Part shown: positions 9,103 to 19,285 of the stretch, in pieces
Position numbering within the stretch: the stretch's first letter is position 1
Layout: each line of letters begins with the position of its first letter
Assembly: GCF_005765165.1 (NCBI RefSeq)
Contig: NZ_VCIW01000002.1
Location: 62,001 to 126,000, forward strand
Direction: 5' to 3'
Source of the DNA: Paenibacillus antri
GTDB lineage: Bacteria > Bacillota > Bacilli > Paenibacillales > YIM-B00363
Length of the DNA stretch: 64,000 nucleotides
Made by a program: the position numbers and the translations under genes
The notes under the pieces: generated by a model
The model's input: only the letters and a program-made list of their open reading frames with translations
What the model was told of the DNA's origin: nothing
Database searches by the model: none

Positions 9103-9909
9103 TTATTTCACCGTGTCGCCGACGAACGCTTCCTTCACCCGGTTCCAGAACGGGAAAGGGCGGTACCGCGCGAACGTCACCTTCTGCTCGGACACCGTGC
9201 CGCGAACGGAAAGCACCGAATCGTACGGGATCGCGAGGTGGTCGACCGTGATGAGCAGCTTCTGCTCCTTGCGCGGCAGGATGTCGCAATGATGGTGCTT
9301 CGGCAGGACGAGCGAGGAGCCGACCGTCCGGTAGACGCGGTTGTTGATCGACGCGATCTCGGCGATCTGGATCGCCTCGAGCGACGGGTGCAGCAGCGCG
9401 CCGTTCAAGCTCTTATTGTAGGCCGTACTGCCGGAAGGCGTCGAGATGCAAATGCCGTCGCCGCGGAACATCTCGAACGGCTTGTCGTTGATATTCAGCT
9501 GAGCGACGAGGGTCGCGTCCGCGCCCTTCAGCGTAAACTCGTTGAGCGCGAGATACGAATCGGTCCCGGCGCTCGTGGCGATTTCGATCTTCAGCAGCGG
9601 ATATTTCACGACGCGGTCCGCGAGGCCCCCGCCGTCGGCCATCAGCCGCACGAGCTCGGCGACCTCGTTCGGCTTCCAGTCGGCGTAGAAGCCGAGATGC
9701 CCGGTGTGAATGCCGACGAACGCGATGTCGTCGAGGCGCTCCCGGAACCGATGGAACGCGTGCAGCATCGTGCCGTCGCCGCCGATCGAGAGCACGACGT
9801 CGGGCGTCGTCTCGTCGCGGCGAAGTCCTCGTTCCGAGGCGAGACGCTCGAAGGTTTCCGTCAATTCGCGGGACAGCTCGTCGCCGCGATCCATTACGCA
9901 GTAGTTCAA
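9103..9909 (-). CDS. nadK: NAD kinase
   Basis: This 268-residue cytosolic enzyme phosphorylates NAD to NADP. The nucleotide-binding GGDGTMLHAF motif, the LNEFTLKG segment and GDGICISTPSGSTAYN are all present. The start is TTG at 9909 on the minus strand (product MNYCVMDRGDE), with GGAGGT about 6 bases upstream; the open frame runs further upstream only as a shadow of ylbJ. The length fits NadK. It stands downstream of ylbJ and converges on nanA. Confidence 0.93.
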   Translation of the reverse strand: MNYCVMDRGDELSRELTETFERLASERGLRRDETTPDVVLSIGGDGTMLHAFHRFRERLDDIAFVGIHTGHLGFYADWKPNEVAELVRLMADGGGLADRVVKYPLLKIEIATSAGTDSYLALNEFTLKGADATLVAQLNINDKPFEMFRGDGICISTPSGSTAYNKSLNGALLHPSLEAIQIAEIASINNRVYRTVGSSLVLPKHHHCDILPRKEQKLLITVDHLAIPYDSVLSVRGTVSEQKVTFARYRPFPFWNRVKEAFVGDTVK

Positions 9910-10004
9910 GGCGCACCTCCAGATGACACGAGAGAGGCGAGAACCGCGGCGAGCCGGCGGCGGACCTCTCTTCCCCTCCATCATAATGGATGCGGCGAAG
10001 GAAC

Positions 10005-11240
10005 TCAACGAGGGCGGACGAGCGGGCGCAGCAGCCGGTAGAGGACGTAGACGGCCGGCACCGCGGCGAGCGAGACCAAGAAGGCGAGTCCGGCGAACGG
10101 CGCATACGCGGCGGCGGCGCTCCACCCGGACGGGGACGCGGCCGGGATCCAAGCGGCCGCCGATTCCCGGAACGGCGCGAACAACGGCCAGGCGAAGTAC
10201 GCGATCGCGCCGGAGAACAGGCCTTGAAGGGCTTTCGCGGCCGCATACTTGCCGTATCGGACGGGCATATGCGACACGATGCTCATGATTTGGGCGTGCA
10301 CGGACAAGCCAGCCCACGAGAGGCCGAACGAAGCGATCGCCACCTGCGCCTGCAAGGAGATGCCGGTCGCCGCGCCCGCCGTCTTCGCGCCGAGCGTCAC
10401 CTCGAACAGGCCGTTCACGACGGCTTCGGCGAGCGGCGCGGGAATGGCGAACAGGCCGAGCGCGAACGCGACGACCCCTTGCATAACGGTCACGACGCGG
10501 GCGAGCGTAAGCACCTCGATTACGACGGAGAAAAAGACGACGAGTCCCCCCACCACGACGATCAAGCGAAGCCCCGAGCGGATGCCGTCCAGCAGCAGCT
10601 CGCCGAACGGACGCCCGTCGCTGAGACGGGCGTCGTGCATCGCGTCGAAGGCGCGCAGCAGCAGCGGCCGCTTCCGCCCGTCGTCCGCCGCGGCGGACGC
10701 CTCGCCCGACGGTTCGCCGCGGCTTTGCAGCCGCAGCAGCAAGCCGAGCAGCACGGCGCCGCCGTAATGCGCCGCGGCGAGCAGCGGCGCGAGCGTCGCG
10801 TCGTGGAAGAAGCCGACCGCGACGGCGCCGATCAGGAAGATCGGGTCCGCCGTCGTCGTGAAGGCGACGAGACGCTCGCTCTCGCCGCGGTTGACGAGCC
10901 GGGCGTCCCAGAGTTGACTGGTCAGACGCGCGCCGACGGGGTAACCGGAGGCGAAGCCCATGGCCATGACGAAGCCGCCCGGTCCCGGCAGACGGAAGAG
11001 CGGGCGCATCATCGGGTCGAGCAGCTTGCCGAAGAAGTGCACGATGCCGAAGCCGAGCATGAGTTCGGAGACGACGAAGAACGGAAACAGCGACGGAAAC
11101 AACACGTCCCACCAGATGGCGACGCCCGTCAGACCCGCCTCGACGCTCTCCCGCGGGAAAGCCAGCACGAGGGCGAGGACGGCGACGGACATCGCGGCCG
11201 GCGGAACGATGGAACGCAGTCGGATCGTATCGGAGCGCAT
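10005..11240 (-). CDS. ylbJ: Sporulation integral membrane protein YlbJ
   Basis: This 411-residue polytopic protein belongs to the nucleoside-recognition (Gate) membrane family. It contains the family-typical stretches LFPSLFPFFVVSELM and GFASGYPVGARL near the N-terminal third. Known YlbJ proteins are mother-cell sporulation proteins needed for normal spore heat resistance. The ATG is preceded by GGAGGTGA. A hydrophilic loop near the middle (SRGEPSGEASAAADD) separates two membrane halves. Confidence 0.88.
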   Translation of the reverse strand: MRSDTIRLRSIVPPAAMSVAVLALVLAFPRESVEAGLTGVAIWWDVLFPSLFPFFVVSELMLGFGIVHFFGKLLDPMMRPLFRLPGPGGFVMAMGFASGYPVGARLTSQLWDARLVNRGESERLVAFTTTADPIFLIGAVAVGFFHDATLAPLLAAAHYGGAVLLGLLLRLQSRGEPSGEASAAADDGRKRPLLLRAFDAMHDARLSDGRPFGELLLDGIRSGLRLIVVVGGLVVFFSVVIEVLTLARVVTVMQGVVAFALGLFAIPAPLAEAVVNGLFEVTLGAKTAGAATGISLQAQVAIASFGLSWAGLSVHAQIMSIVSHMPVRYGKYAAAKALQGLFSGAIAYFAWPLFAPFRESAAAWIPAASPSGWSAAAAYAPFAGLAFLVSLAAVPAVYVLYRLLRPLVRPR

Positions 11241-11347
11241 GGGAACGGCTCACCTCCGTACCTCAATATATGCGGACGACCCTGCCGCGATGACGCGTCC
11301 CGTCGGCGGGAAATCCCCAAATATTCGGTGATTTTTCGGCTGCTGCG

Positions 11348-11356
11348 TGGTATAAT
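11348..11356 (+). promoter_or_regulatory. Extended -10 promoter element
   Basis: TGGTATAAT is a perfect extended -10 (TGnTATAAT); no clear -35 box is seen. It precedes the short GTG-initiated gene and probably also serves the DUF2225 gene. Confidence 0.6.
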
Positions 11357-11391
11357 GTACCTACTGATCGCCATCGATGGGAGTGGTTCGT

Positions 11392-11487
11392 GTGACCGGA
11401 GTCGTGGCAGGTTGTCTGGCTTGTCTCTTTATATGGGTCATTCGTGAGGCGCTGAAAGAACCATCCGAGGAAGAATACAAGTATTAG
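11392..11487 (+). CDS. Very small membrane protein, unknown
   Basis: A 31-residue frame (MTGVVAGCLACLFIWVIREA then a charged tail EEYKY) begins at GTG just after a good promoter and GGGAG. It has one short hydrophobic segment. It is too short for standard calling. I do not recognise it; it could instead be a leader peptide for the following gene. Confidence 0.45.
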   Translation: MTGVVAGCLACLFIWVIREALKEPSEEEYKY

Positions 11488-11527
11488 CGGCACAGTAGAA
11501 AGCTGATGAACGGAGGCGACGAACCGT

Positions 11528-12241
11528 ATGGAGCCCTTATACCGGAAAGCCGTCGTATGCTTGCATTGCCGGCGAGAATTCCAGACGTCGCGCGTCCGGC
11601 CTAGCTTTAAGAAAGCAGTAAAGACCGATACCGATTTCTGCACTTATTATAAAGAAGGTCACGAGAATCCCGAGTTTTACGTCGTATGCGTCTGCCCGAC
11701 CTGCGGCTTCGCTTCGACGGACAGCTTCGGGCCGTCGATGAACGAGCGGCAGCGCGCCGCGTTCGGCGAGAAGGTGACGGCGACGTGGTCGGTGAAGGAC
11801 TACGGCGGCAAGCGGACGCTGACGGACGCGATGTTCGTCTATAAGCTGGCGCTGCTCAGCGCGCAGGTCGTCGGCGAGCGGCCGCGCGTCGTGGCGGGCA
11901 TTCTGCATCACATCGCCTGGTTGTACCGATACCAAGGCGACGAAGACGGGGAGCAGCGGTTTCTCCGGTACGCGCTGGAGCAATACGTGAAGGTGTACGA
12001 GAGCGAAGGGGCCGAGATGAACGGCGCGAGACTGATGTACTTGATCGGCGAGCTTCACCGGCGCCTCAAGGAGTATCCGGACGCGGTGAAGTGGTTTTCG
12101 AGAGTGATCAACGATAAGCGGATCATGGACGCGGGAATGATTCGGGCATGCCGGGAAGGATGGGCGACCGTCCGGGACGATATGCTGGCCGCGAAGATGG
12201 AGTTGCCGGAAGAGATGCGTCAGAGCGCAGGGAAGAGGTAG
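11528..12241 (+). CDS. DUF2225 family protein
   Basis: This 237-residue soluble protein carries two zinc-ribbon-like cysteine pairs (CLHC at 11-14 and CPTC at 56-59). The rest is helical and tetratricopeptide-like (for example YRYQGDEDGEQRFLRYALEQ), as usual for DUF2225. The function of the family is unknown. It starts at ATG after GGAGG and converges on yycC with no obvious terminator between them. Confidence 0.85.
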   Translation: MEPLYRKAVVCLHCRREFQTSRVRPSFKKAVKTDTDFCTYYKEGHENPEFYVVCVCPTCGFASTDSFGPSMNERQRAAFGEKVTATWSVKDYGGKRTLTDAMFVYKLALLSAQVVGERPRVVAGILHHIAWLYRYQGDEDGEQRFLRYALEQYVKVYESEGAEMNGARLMYLIGELHRRLKEYPDAVKWFSRVINDKRIMDAGMIRACREGWATVRDDMLAAKMELPEEMRQSAGKR

Positions 12242-12436
12242 TTACTCTCCCTTGCGCTCTTCTTTCTTTTCCGAGGCTGCCGAATCTTCCGAGTCTTCCG
12301 CCGCCTCGGACTTGGCCAGCTCGGCGAGCTTCGCGAGCAGTATGTGCTGCGGCATATGCATAAGATGCTCCAACGGAACGTTCAGCTTGGCCGCCAGCTT
12401 GACGGCGGTATCGGGCGAAATTTGCAGCGGACGCAT
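12242..12436 (-). CDS. yycC: YycC-like small protein
   Basis: The start at 12436 has GGAAAGGA 8 bases upstream and gives MRPLQISPDTAVKLAAKLN, with LMHMPQHILLAKLAEL after it, a pattern I associate with the YycC family. The 64-residue product ends in an acidic and lysine-rich tail. Its role is unknown. It is divergent from pepF. Confidence 0.75.
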   Translation of the reverse strand: MRPLQISPDTAVKLAAKLNVPLEHLMHMPQHILLAKLAELAKSEAAEDSEDSAASEKKEERKGE

Positions 12437-12534
12437 GAATACCAATCCTTTCCCAATCATGATATAGTTAGCTTTAGTTTACGTATTGACCAGTGTAATA
12501 TCAAATGAATTCCGTGCGAAGGAGCATATGTCAT

Positions 12535-14325
12535 ATGTCGAATGCGAACCGGCTTCCCGATACGTGGGACTTGGACGTCATCTTTCCGGGAGGAAGCGAC
12601 TCTCCGGAGTTCGCCGAATTTCTCAGAGCGCTGGAACAGGATATCGACGGCTTCGGCGAGCGGGTGCGTCTTGCGGCGGATGCGAAGCCGCCGGGCGCCG
12701 AGGCGTTGGAGTCGCTTACGGGCGAGCTCGAATCGCTGCAGGCCCGCTTGATCGAAGCCGAAGCGTTCGCGAGCTGCCTCGCGTCGGCCAACCAGAAGGA
12801 CAAGAAAGCCGTCGCGCTCGGCTCGGCGATCCGGTCGCTCGCGGCCGCGTTCGAATCGCGGCTGACGCGGTTCGATCTCGTGCTCACGGCGACGCCGCAG
12901 GATGCTTGGGACGAGTGGATGCGGCGTCCGACGCTCGCGCCCGTCGCGTTCCCGCTCACCGAACGAAGGGCGCAAGCGCTCGAGAAGATGAGTCCGGAGC
13001 TCGAGACGCTGCTGAACGATCTCGCCGTCGACGGCTATCACGGCTGGTCCGAGCTGTACGACACGACGGTCAGCCTGCTGGAAGTGCCGTTCCAGGAAGA
13101 GAACGGAGACACGACGATGCTCTCCGCCGGCCAGGCGCAGAACAAGCTGTACCATCCGTCGAAGGAAGTGCGAGACCGGACGTTCGTAGCCTGGGAGAAC
13201 GCTTGGGAGAAGCATGCCGACTATTGCGCGCAGGCGCTGAATCATCTCGGCGGCTTCCGCCTGCAGACCTATAAGCATCGCGGATGGGACTCCGTCCACA
13301 AGGAGCCCTTGGATTTGAACCGGATGTCCCCCGAGACGCTCGGCAGCATGTGGAGCGCGATCGAACGCAACCGTTCGTTCCTGCTCGACTATTTCGCCAA
13401 GAAGGCGGAGCTGCTCGGCATCGACAAGCTCGGATGGACGGATCTCGACGCGCCGATCGGCAAGGCGGGCGAGAAGATCGGCTTCGACGACGGCGCGGCG
13501 CTCATCGTCGACCAGTTCCGCCGATTCGGGCCGAAGCTGGCCGACTTCGCGGCCATGACGTTCCGGGATCGCTGGATCGAGGCGGAGGATCGCCCCGGCA
13601 AGCGGCCGGGAGGCTTCTGCACGTCGTTCCCGCTGAAGAAGCAGTCCCGCATCTTCATGACGTACGAAGGCTCGATGACGAACGTCTCGACGCTGGCGCA
13701 CGAGCTCGGGCACGGGTTCCACACGCACGTCATGTACGATCAGCCGCAGCTGACCCAGAACTACGCCATGGGCGTCGCGGAGACGGCGTCGACGTTCGCG
13801 GAGATGATCGTTTCCGACGCGACGATTCGGAACGCGAGCGACCGCGAGACGAAGCTCGCGCTCCTGGACGACAAAATCCAGCGCTCGGTCGCGTTCCTGA
13901 TGAACATTCACGCAAGGTTTCTGTTCGAGACGAACTTCTACGAGGAGCGCAAGCGCGGCACCGTCGGCGCCGAGCGCCTGAACGCGCTTATGGTCGACGC
14001 GCAGAAACAAGCGTTCCACGATTCGCTAGCCTCGTATCACCCGCATTTCTGGGCGTCCAAGTTACACTTTTACATTACGGAAGTTCCGTTTTATAATTTT
14101 CCGTATACGTTCGGTTATTTGTTCAGCACGGGCATCTACGCGACGGCTTCGGGAGAGGGCGCGAACTTCGAGGATCGGTACGTCGCGCTGCTTCAGGATA
14201 CCGGACGCATGAGCGTCGAATCGCTCGCGAAGAAACATCTGAACGTCGACTTGACGAAGCCGGACTTCTGGGAACGTTCGGTGGCGTTAATGAAGAAGGA
14301 CGTCGAGGATTTCTTGGCGCTGTAG
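12535..14325 (+). CDS. pepF: Oligoendopeptidase, PepF/M3 family
   Basis: This is a cytosolic zinc metallopeptidase of 596 residues that cleaves oligopeptides. The HELGH zinc-binding motif lies near residue 388 (LAHELGHGFHTH), with the downstream glutamate ligand in ETASTFAEM. The start is the ATG at 12535 (MSNANRLPDTWDL) with GAAGGAG about 10 bases upstream; a longer frame from 12505 would put the ribosome binding site inside the gene. The length and domain fit PepF/M3B. Confidence 0.93.
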   Translation: MSNANRLPDTWDLDVIFPGGSDSPEFAEFLRALEQDIDGFGERVRLAADAKPPGAEALESLTGELESLQARLIEAEAFASCLASANQKDKKAVALGSAIRSLAAAFESRLTRFDLVLTATPQDAWDEWMRRPTLAPVAFPLTERRAQALEKMSPELETLLNDLAVDGYHGWSELYDTTVSLLEVPFQEENGDTTMLSAGQAQNKLYHPSKEVRDRTFVAWENAWEKHADYCAQALNHLGGFRLQTYKHRGWDSVHKEPLDLNRMSPETLGSMWSAIERNRSFLLDYFAKKAELLGIDKLGWTDLDAPIGKAGEKIGFDDGAALIVDQFRRFGPKLADFAAMTFRDRWIEAEDRPGKRPGGFCTSFPLKKQSRIFMTYEGSMTNVSTLAHELGHGFHTHVMYDQPQLTQNYAMGVAETASTFAEMIVSDATIRNASDRETKLALLDDKIQRSVAFLMNIHARFLFETNFYEERKRGTVGAERLNALMVDAQKQAFHDSLASYHPHFWASKLHFYITEVPFYNFPYTFGYLFSTGIYATASGEGANFEDRYVALLQDTGRMSVESLAKKHLNVDLTKPDFWERSVALMKKDVEDFLAL

Positions 14326-14362
14326 AGGGCCGGCGGCGACATCATCGGAGGTGGAAAGACGA

Positions 14363-14581
14363 GTGGATCTGCAAAACTGCGGACGCTGCGGAACGTTGTA
14401 TGTACGGCAAAAGTCGCAATTTTGCGCGGAGTGTACCAAATGGTTCGCGGATACGTACGGGGAAATCAGAGACTACTTGCGGACTCATCCGAATCGCACG
14501 TTATGGGACGTGCACGTCGACTTGAACATTCCGTTGTCGGTCGTGCAGCAAGTGATCAAGTTTACGGAAGAACAAGGATAA
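14363..14581 (+). CDS. Zinc-ribbon small protein, YvyF/TIGR03826-like
   Basis: The 72-residue product begins with two CxxC pairs (CGRC and CAEC) followed by a helical part that ends in a helix-turn-helix-like stretch (WDVHVDLNIPLSVVQQVIKF). This resembles the flagellar-region protein YvyF. I use GTG 14363, about 10 bases after CGGAGGTGG; the in-frame GTG at 14351 overlaps that ribosome binding site. No flagellar genes are nearby, so the role remains open. Confidence 0.65.
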   Translation: MDLQNCGRCGTLYVRQKSQFCAECTKWFADTYGEIRDYLRTHPNRTLWDVHVDLNIPLSVVQQVIKFTEEQG

Positions 14582-14634
14582 AGGGCTTCGCCGTCCTCTA
14601 CGGACGGCGCCGTTTACCTGAATCGTCAAGAAAA

Positions 14635-14662
14635 AAAGTGACTATGTCTCCATAGTCACTTT
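14635..14662. terminator. Bidirectional terminator
   Basis: AAAGTGACTATG and CATAGTCACTTT form a perfect 12-bp stem with a TCTC loop. An A run precedes it and T-rich sequence follows. It separates the zinc-ribbon gene from the convergent SASP gene. Confidence 0.85.
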
Positions 14663-14685
14663 CTTTCGTAAGTACTTCCGCCGGA

Positions 14686-14913
14686 TTAGCGGCGGGATTG
14701 GCTTTGACCGGCCAAGGACTGCTCGGCGATTTGCACGAGGCGGCGAGTAATGTGACCCCCGATCGCACCGGTGTCGCGGGTCGCCATGAAACCGTAGTAG
14801 CCGTCTTGCGGAATCGAGATGCCGAGTTCCTGAGCGACTTCAAACTTCAGTTGTTCCAACGCTTGGTTCGCTTGAGGCACTACCAACGTATTGGATTTAG
14901 AACCTGTACCCAT
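14686..14913 (-). CDS. Alpha/beta-type small acid-soluble spore protein
   Basis: This 75-residue DNA-binding protein coats and protects spore DNA. It has the family motifs LKFEVAQELGI and GAIGGHITRRLV. The GPR protease region (E-V-A-Q-E-L/GI) is intact. A strong GGGAGGTGAT precedes the ATG. It is expected to be transcribed in the forespore, although no sigma G promoter was verified. Confidence 0.93.
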   Translation of the reverse strand: MGTGSKSNTLVVPQANQALEQLKFEVAQELGISIPQDGYYGFMATRDTGAIGGHITRRLVQIAEQSLAGQSQSRR

Positions 14914-15015
14914 GAGTGATCACCTCCCTCTTGGAAGGTAGTATGAGCCAAACCAAACATTATACGCATGCGAAAAACTGGTAATTTTTGCACGGCGACG
15001 CAAGGGGGACAACGC

Positions 15016-15507
15016 GTGTTCGACATTCGATACGAAGGCTTGACGCATAACGAAGAGCTGCAGATCGTCCAGGCGGACGTGCGCGTCGTCGCCGAAGGGG
15101 AGACGCTCGTCGAGGAGCCGCTCTGCATCGACGTCGGCTTGCCGGCGCTGCTCGCGAGCGCGTTCGAGGAGACGCGGCCGGACCGGTTCGCGGACGCGGC
15201 GGTCGCTTGGGAGCGGATGCCGTTCTTCGTCTGCGGCTGCGGCGACCCGGACTGCCGGGCGATGCCGTTCGCCGTCCGCCACGAAGCCGGCGAGGTCGTC
15301 TGGACGGAGCTCGATCAGTCGCCGTCGGGCGCCCGCGTGCTGGGAGAGTACCGCATCCCGCTGACGGATTATCGACGCGCGCTCCGACGCCTCGGCGAAG
15401 CGTTCCTCGCGTTCGCGGAGCCGCTCGACTACCGGCCGCTGCAGCCGGACACCGTGAAGCTCATACGGGCGTGGACGGAGCGGCTGCGCCGAGCGGACGG
15501 CGAATGA
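15016..15507 (+). CDS. Hypothetical protein with CxCGDPDC motif
   Basis: The start is GTG 15016 behind AAGGGGG, giving 163 residues (MFDIRYEGLTHNEELQIV). The middle holds a cysteine cluster FFVCGCGDPDCRAMP that may bind metal. No membrane segment is visible. I do not recognise the family. It ends 11 bases before the trpS promoter. Confidence 0.7.
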   Translation: MFDIRYEGLTHNEELQIVQADVRVVAEGETLVEEPLCIDVGLPALLASAFEETRPDRFADAAVAWERMPFFVCGCGDPDCRAMPFAVRHEAGEVVWTELDQSPSGARVLGEYRIPLTDYRRALRRLGEAFLAFAEPLDYRPLQPDTVKLIRAWTERLRRADGE

Positions 15508-15517
15508 CGCGGGGGTC

Positions 15518-15546
15518 TTGTGCGGCGGGCGCCTTTCCGCTATAAT
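15518..15546 (+). promoter_or_regulatory. Sigma A-type promoter of trpS
   Basis: TTGTGC (-35) and a perfect TATAAT (-10) are separated by 17 bases. It lies directly upstream of the T-box leader. Confidence 0.8.
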
Positions 15547-15552
15547 GTGGAA

Positions 15553-16853
<1,301 letters not shown>

Positions 16854-16881
16854 CGAGGAGAAGGTCGACGGCGGCGGCGGA

Positions 16882-17052
16882 TCACTTCCGCTGCAGCCGT
16901 CGCTTCAGCGCCATGCCGGCTCCGGTGACGGCGAAGCTCGCGAGCAGGAAGAAGATCGCCCAGCCGGTGCGGAAATAGCTGAGCGACGCCCCGGCCGCGA
17001 TGAGGCAGACGAGGCTGAGGGACGCGAACAACAGAGAAAGCGGCTTGCTCAT
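16882..17052 (-). CDS. Small membrane protein, YlaF/DUF5325-like
   Basis: A 56-residue frame (MSKPLSLLFASLSLVC...) encodes two hydrophobic segments and a basic tail KRRLQRK. AGGTAGGTGAT precedes the ATG. It resembles the short YlaF-type membrane proteins, whose function is unknown. It follows the YfhP gene by 10 bases, so the two are probably cotranscribed. Confidence 0.65.
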   Translation of the reverse strand: MSKPLSLLFASLSLVCLIAAGASLSYFRTGWAIFFLLASFAVTGAGMALKRRLQRK

Positions 17053-17062
17053 AGAAAATCAC

Positions 17063-18070
17063 CTACCTGGTGCCGACGAGCATCGGTTTTGACGGAGCGT
17101 CCTGCAGCTTGCGCTCGAGCTTCTCCTCGCTGATCCAGCCGACGTAGCTGAAGACGGGCTCCTTGTTAGCATTGTACTTTACGACGGCAAGGAATGGATA
17201 CTGTTTTCGATGCTGGTACCTGGCGTCCAGCCAACGGACGATCGTTTCGCTGCCGCGGCGCTCCTCATGGGGGCAGGGGTGAGAGCTGAACGACAGGAAC
17301 GAGGCGACGGCGGGATGGCGTTTGGACTTCTCGATGAGCGGCGACGACTCGCACACATACTCGTCGGTCCACTTCAGCCGGCCGCTCCTCCATACGCCGA
17401 TCGTATAGTTGCCTTCCCGATTTTTCCGGACGACGTTCCACACGCTCCAATTCACCGTCGGGATGGCCGTATACTCGTCGCCCTCGCGTCCCGTCGGATC
17501 GCGCTTCGGCAGCGTCCGCTCCGTAAGGATGTGGACGACCGTTCGCCAGACGTAATACAACAACAGGACCCCGTACAGCGTCGGGAACAAGACGACGGCC
17601 GGAACGGCGTCCAGCGCCCACAGCGCCAACGCCAGAAGATGGGCCCCGAACAGGAACGGATCGAAGATGTGAATAATGTTCCAGGCGACCCAATGCCGGG
17701 TGATCGGACGGAACGCCTGCGTGCCGTAGGTGTTGAACATGTCCGTCGCGACGTGCAGCAATACCGCCGCGAACACCCAAGCGGCCAGGGTCAGGTACGG
17801 GACGGCCGGAATCGCGAGCCAGACGGCCGTACTAATGAGCGCGGTCCAGAAAAACCAAGCCGGTATCGAGTGCGACATGCCGCGATGATGGCGCACGTAC
17901 AGCTCGTTCCCGCGGAAGCGGATCAATGTGTCGAAGTCCGGCGCCTGCGAGCCCGCCACGGTGCCGATCATGACCGCCGCGGTCGTCCACGCGTCGACGG
18001 ATACGTTCGGATCGATCTGGGCGAGGCCGGCGAGCCCGAAGCCGAACGCGAAGTGGGTTGCGGTATCCAT
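17063..18070 (-). CDS. yfhP: YfhP/YdjM-family membrane-bound metal-dependent hydrolase
   Basis: The 335-residue product starts at MDTATHFAFGFGL behind AAGGAGGGAG. It carries the family core: GSQAPDFDTL and RHHRGMSHS with likely metal-binding His/Asp residues, then several membrane helices. Members are inner membrane proteins of unknown reaction. The open frame continues 36 bases upstream but without a ribosome binding site. Confidence 0.85.
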   Translation of the reverse strand: MDTATHFAFGFGLAGLAQIDPNVSVDAWTTAAVMIGTVAGSQAPDFDTLIRFRGNELYVRHHRGMSHSIPAWFFWTALISTAVWLAIPAVPYLTLAAWVFAAVLLHVATDMFNTYGTQAFRPITRHWVAWNIIHIFDPFLFGAHLLALALWALDAVPAVVLFPTLYGVLLLYYVWRTVVHILTERTLPKRDPTGREGDEYTAIPTVNWSVWNVVRKNREGNYTIGVWRSGRLKWTDEYVCESSPLIEKSKRHPAVASFLSFSSHPCPHEERRGSETIVRWLDARYQHRKQYPFLAVVKYNANKEPVFSYVGWISEEKLERKLQDAPSKPMLVGTR

Positions 18071-18133
18071 TCGATGTCTCCCTCCTTGTGTCTCTGGTTC
18101 GAGCATACACGTTCCCGACCCATAGCTTCAACC

Positions 18134-18164
18134 AAAAGGAGCCTTCCCATGCGGGAGGCTCCTT
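18134..18164 (-). terminator. Terminator of the cwlJ-gerQ operon
   Basis: AAGGAGCCTTCCC and GGGAGGCTCCTT form a near-perfect stem around ATGC. On the minus strand the stem is followed by TTTTGG. Confidence 0.75.
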
Positions 18165-18168
18165 CTCG

Positions 18169-18615
18169 TTAACGACCTATACCGGACGTAAACCCCGGAT
18201 ACTCGTAGTTCAATTCGCCCTCGAAGGTGACGTAGTCGAGGTTGATCATCAACAGCAGGTAACGCATGCCGGTCGCCGGGTCGCTGATGATGATATGGTC
18301 GCGGCCCGCGGCTTCGAGCCGGCCTTTGAAAATTTTCGCGTTCCATTGACTGTTGTTTTCGAACGTCATGTAGACGGTGGCCATCTTGCCGAGGTTGAGG
18401 CGAAGGATGTTTTCGATATACGATTCTTCGAAAACGGGCTGCGCCGCAGGCGGCGTCGCCATCCCGCCGGTAGGAATCATCGCTCCGCTCGGCATCGGGG
18501 GCGTCGTCTGCGGAGCAGCGCCTTGATACGTCGTCGGGTATGCGGGAGCGCCTTGGTACGAGAACGGAGCGGTGCCCTGCGGGGCGACCGGGAATTGTTG
18601 ACGGTTCATCATCAT
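18169..18615 (-). CDS. gerQ: Spore coat protein GerQ
   Basis: The 148-residue protein has a long Gln/Pro/Ala/Tyr-rich N-terminus and the conserved GerQ C-terminal domain (FEESYIENILRLNLGK, then DHIIISDPATGMRYLL). GerQ is a coat protein needed for CwlJ to be placed in the spore and is crosslinked by transglutaminase. It lies downstream of cwlJ, the usual pairing. The start is taken at the MMMNRQQ triplet of ATGs; which of the three is used is uncertain. Confidence 0.9.
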   Translation of the reverse strand: MMMNRQQFPVAPQGTAPFSYQGAPAYPTTYQGAAPQTTPPMPSGAMIPTGGMATPPAAQPVFEESYIENILRLNLGKMATVYMTFENNSQWNAKIFKGRLEAAGRDHIIISDPATGMRYLLLMINLDYVTFEGELNYEYPGFTSGIGR

Positions 18616-18650
18616 ACGGGTTAACACTTTCCTCTCATAAGTAAATGAAC

Positions 18651-19082
18651 TTAAAACGTGCCGAACACGCGCGGGCAATCTTCGCCTGTCGGGACGAAGA
18701 AGCAATGCGCTTTGAAGCGTCCGCTGTTCGCTTGGTCGTACCATTGAGCGGGGCAATCGCCCGACGGTCGGAAAAACCATAGCGCGTTCGAGGCGGGATG
18801 CGTGCGCTCGCCGTTGACGGCGCGCCGGGCGAGGCGGATATCCCGATCCCGCGCGGCTTGATAGAAGTAGCCTTTGATCGTCGCTTCGAATCCGCCCGGA
18901 CGCTGGTATACCATGTCCTGGAGGTTTCGAATGTTCTTGAAGTCGAGACAGTCGGCCCGCACGCGATTCACGCCGACGTTGCCGACCATCAGCATGCCGA
19001 GCTCGCCTTCGCCCTCGGCTTCGGCTCGCATCAGTCTCGCAAGCAGCTTCACATGCTCGCTGTTCGCCTTAATGACAGCCAT
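18651..19082 (-). CDS. cwlJ: Spore cortex-lytic hydrolase CwlJ
   Basis: This 143-residue protein of the SleB/CwlJ hydrolase family degrades the cortex during germination. The catalytic glutamate region is LLARLMRAEAEGEGELGM, and later family residues YFYQAARD and NALWFF are present. There is no signal peptide, as expected for CwlJ, which acts from the mother-cell side. It is 36 bases from gerQ and both are expected to be mother-cell genes. Confidence 0.93.
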   Translation of the reverse strand: MAVIKANSEHVKLLARLMRAEAEGEGELGMLMVGNVGVNRVRADCLDFKNIRNLQDMVYQRPGGFEATIKGYFYQAARDRDIRLARRAVNGERTHPASNALWFFRPSGDCPAQWYDQANSGRFKAHCFFVPTGEDCPRVFGTF

Positions 19083-19218
19083 CTTGGATTTGTTCTCACA
19101 TCCTTCGTGTCGGGTCGTTAGGCAACGGAAACTTTACCGTATAATGTATTAGGCGTTCGCCTCGGGCGTGCGTGTCTACGCAAAAACCGACAAATTGTTG
19201 AACGGCCCGCGCGAATCG

Positions 19219-19247
19219 TTGCGAAAGAGATGCGGCTCCGGTATCAT
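19219..19247 (+). promoter_or_regulatory. Putative promoter of ctaB
   Basis: TTGCGA and TATCAT are separated by 17 bases, ending 39 bases before the ctaB start. Confidence 0.55.
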
Positions 19248-19285
19248 AAGGTATGATTTTATTCACTTAAGGAGGACGGCCAGAC

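Noticed and set aside
9910-11253. Upstream extension of the NAD kinase frame on the minus strand
   Set aside because: It overlaps ylbJ in another frame and is Arg-rich; the true start is the TTG at 9909 with its own ribosome binding site.
12457-14019. Open frame of 520 codons antisense to pepF
   Set aside because: Shadow frame; pepF has the HELGH motif and a proper start.
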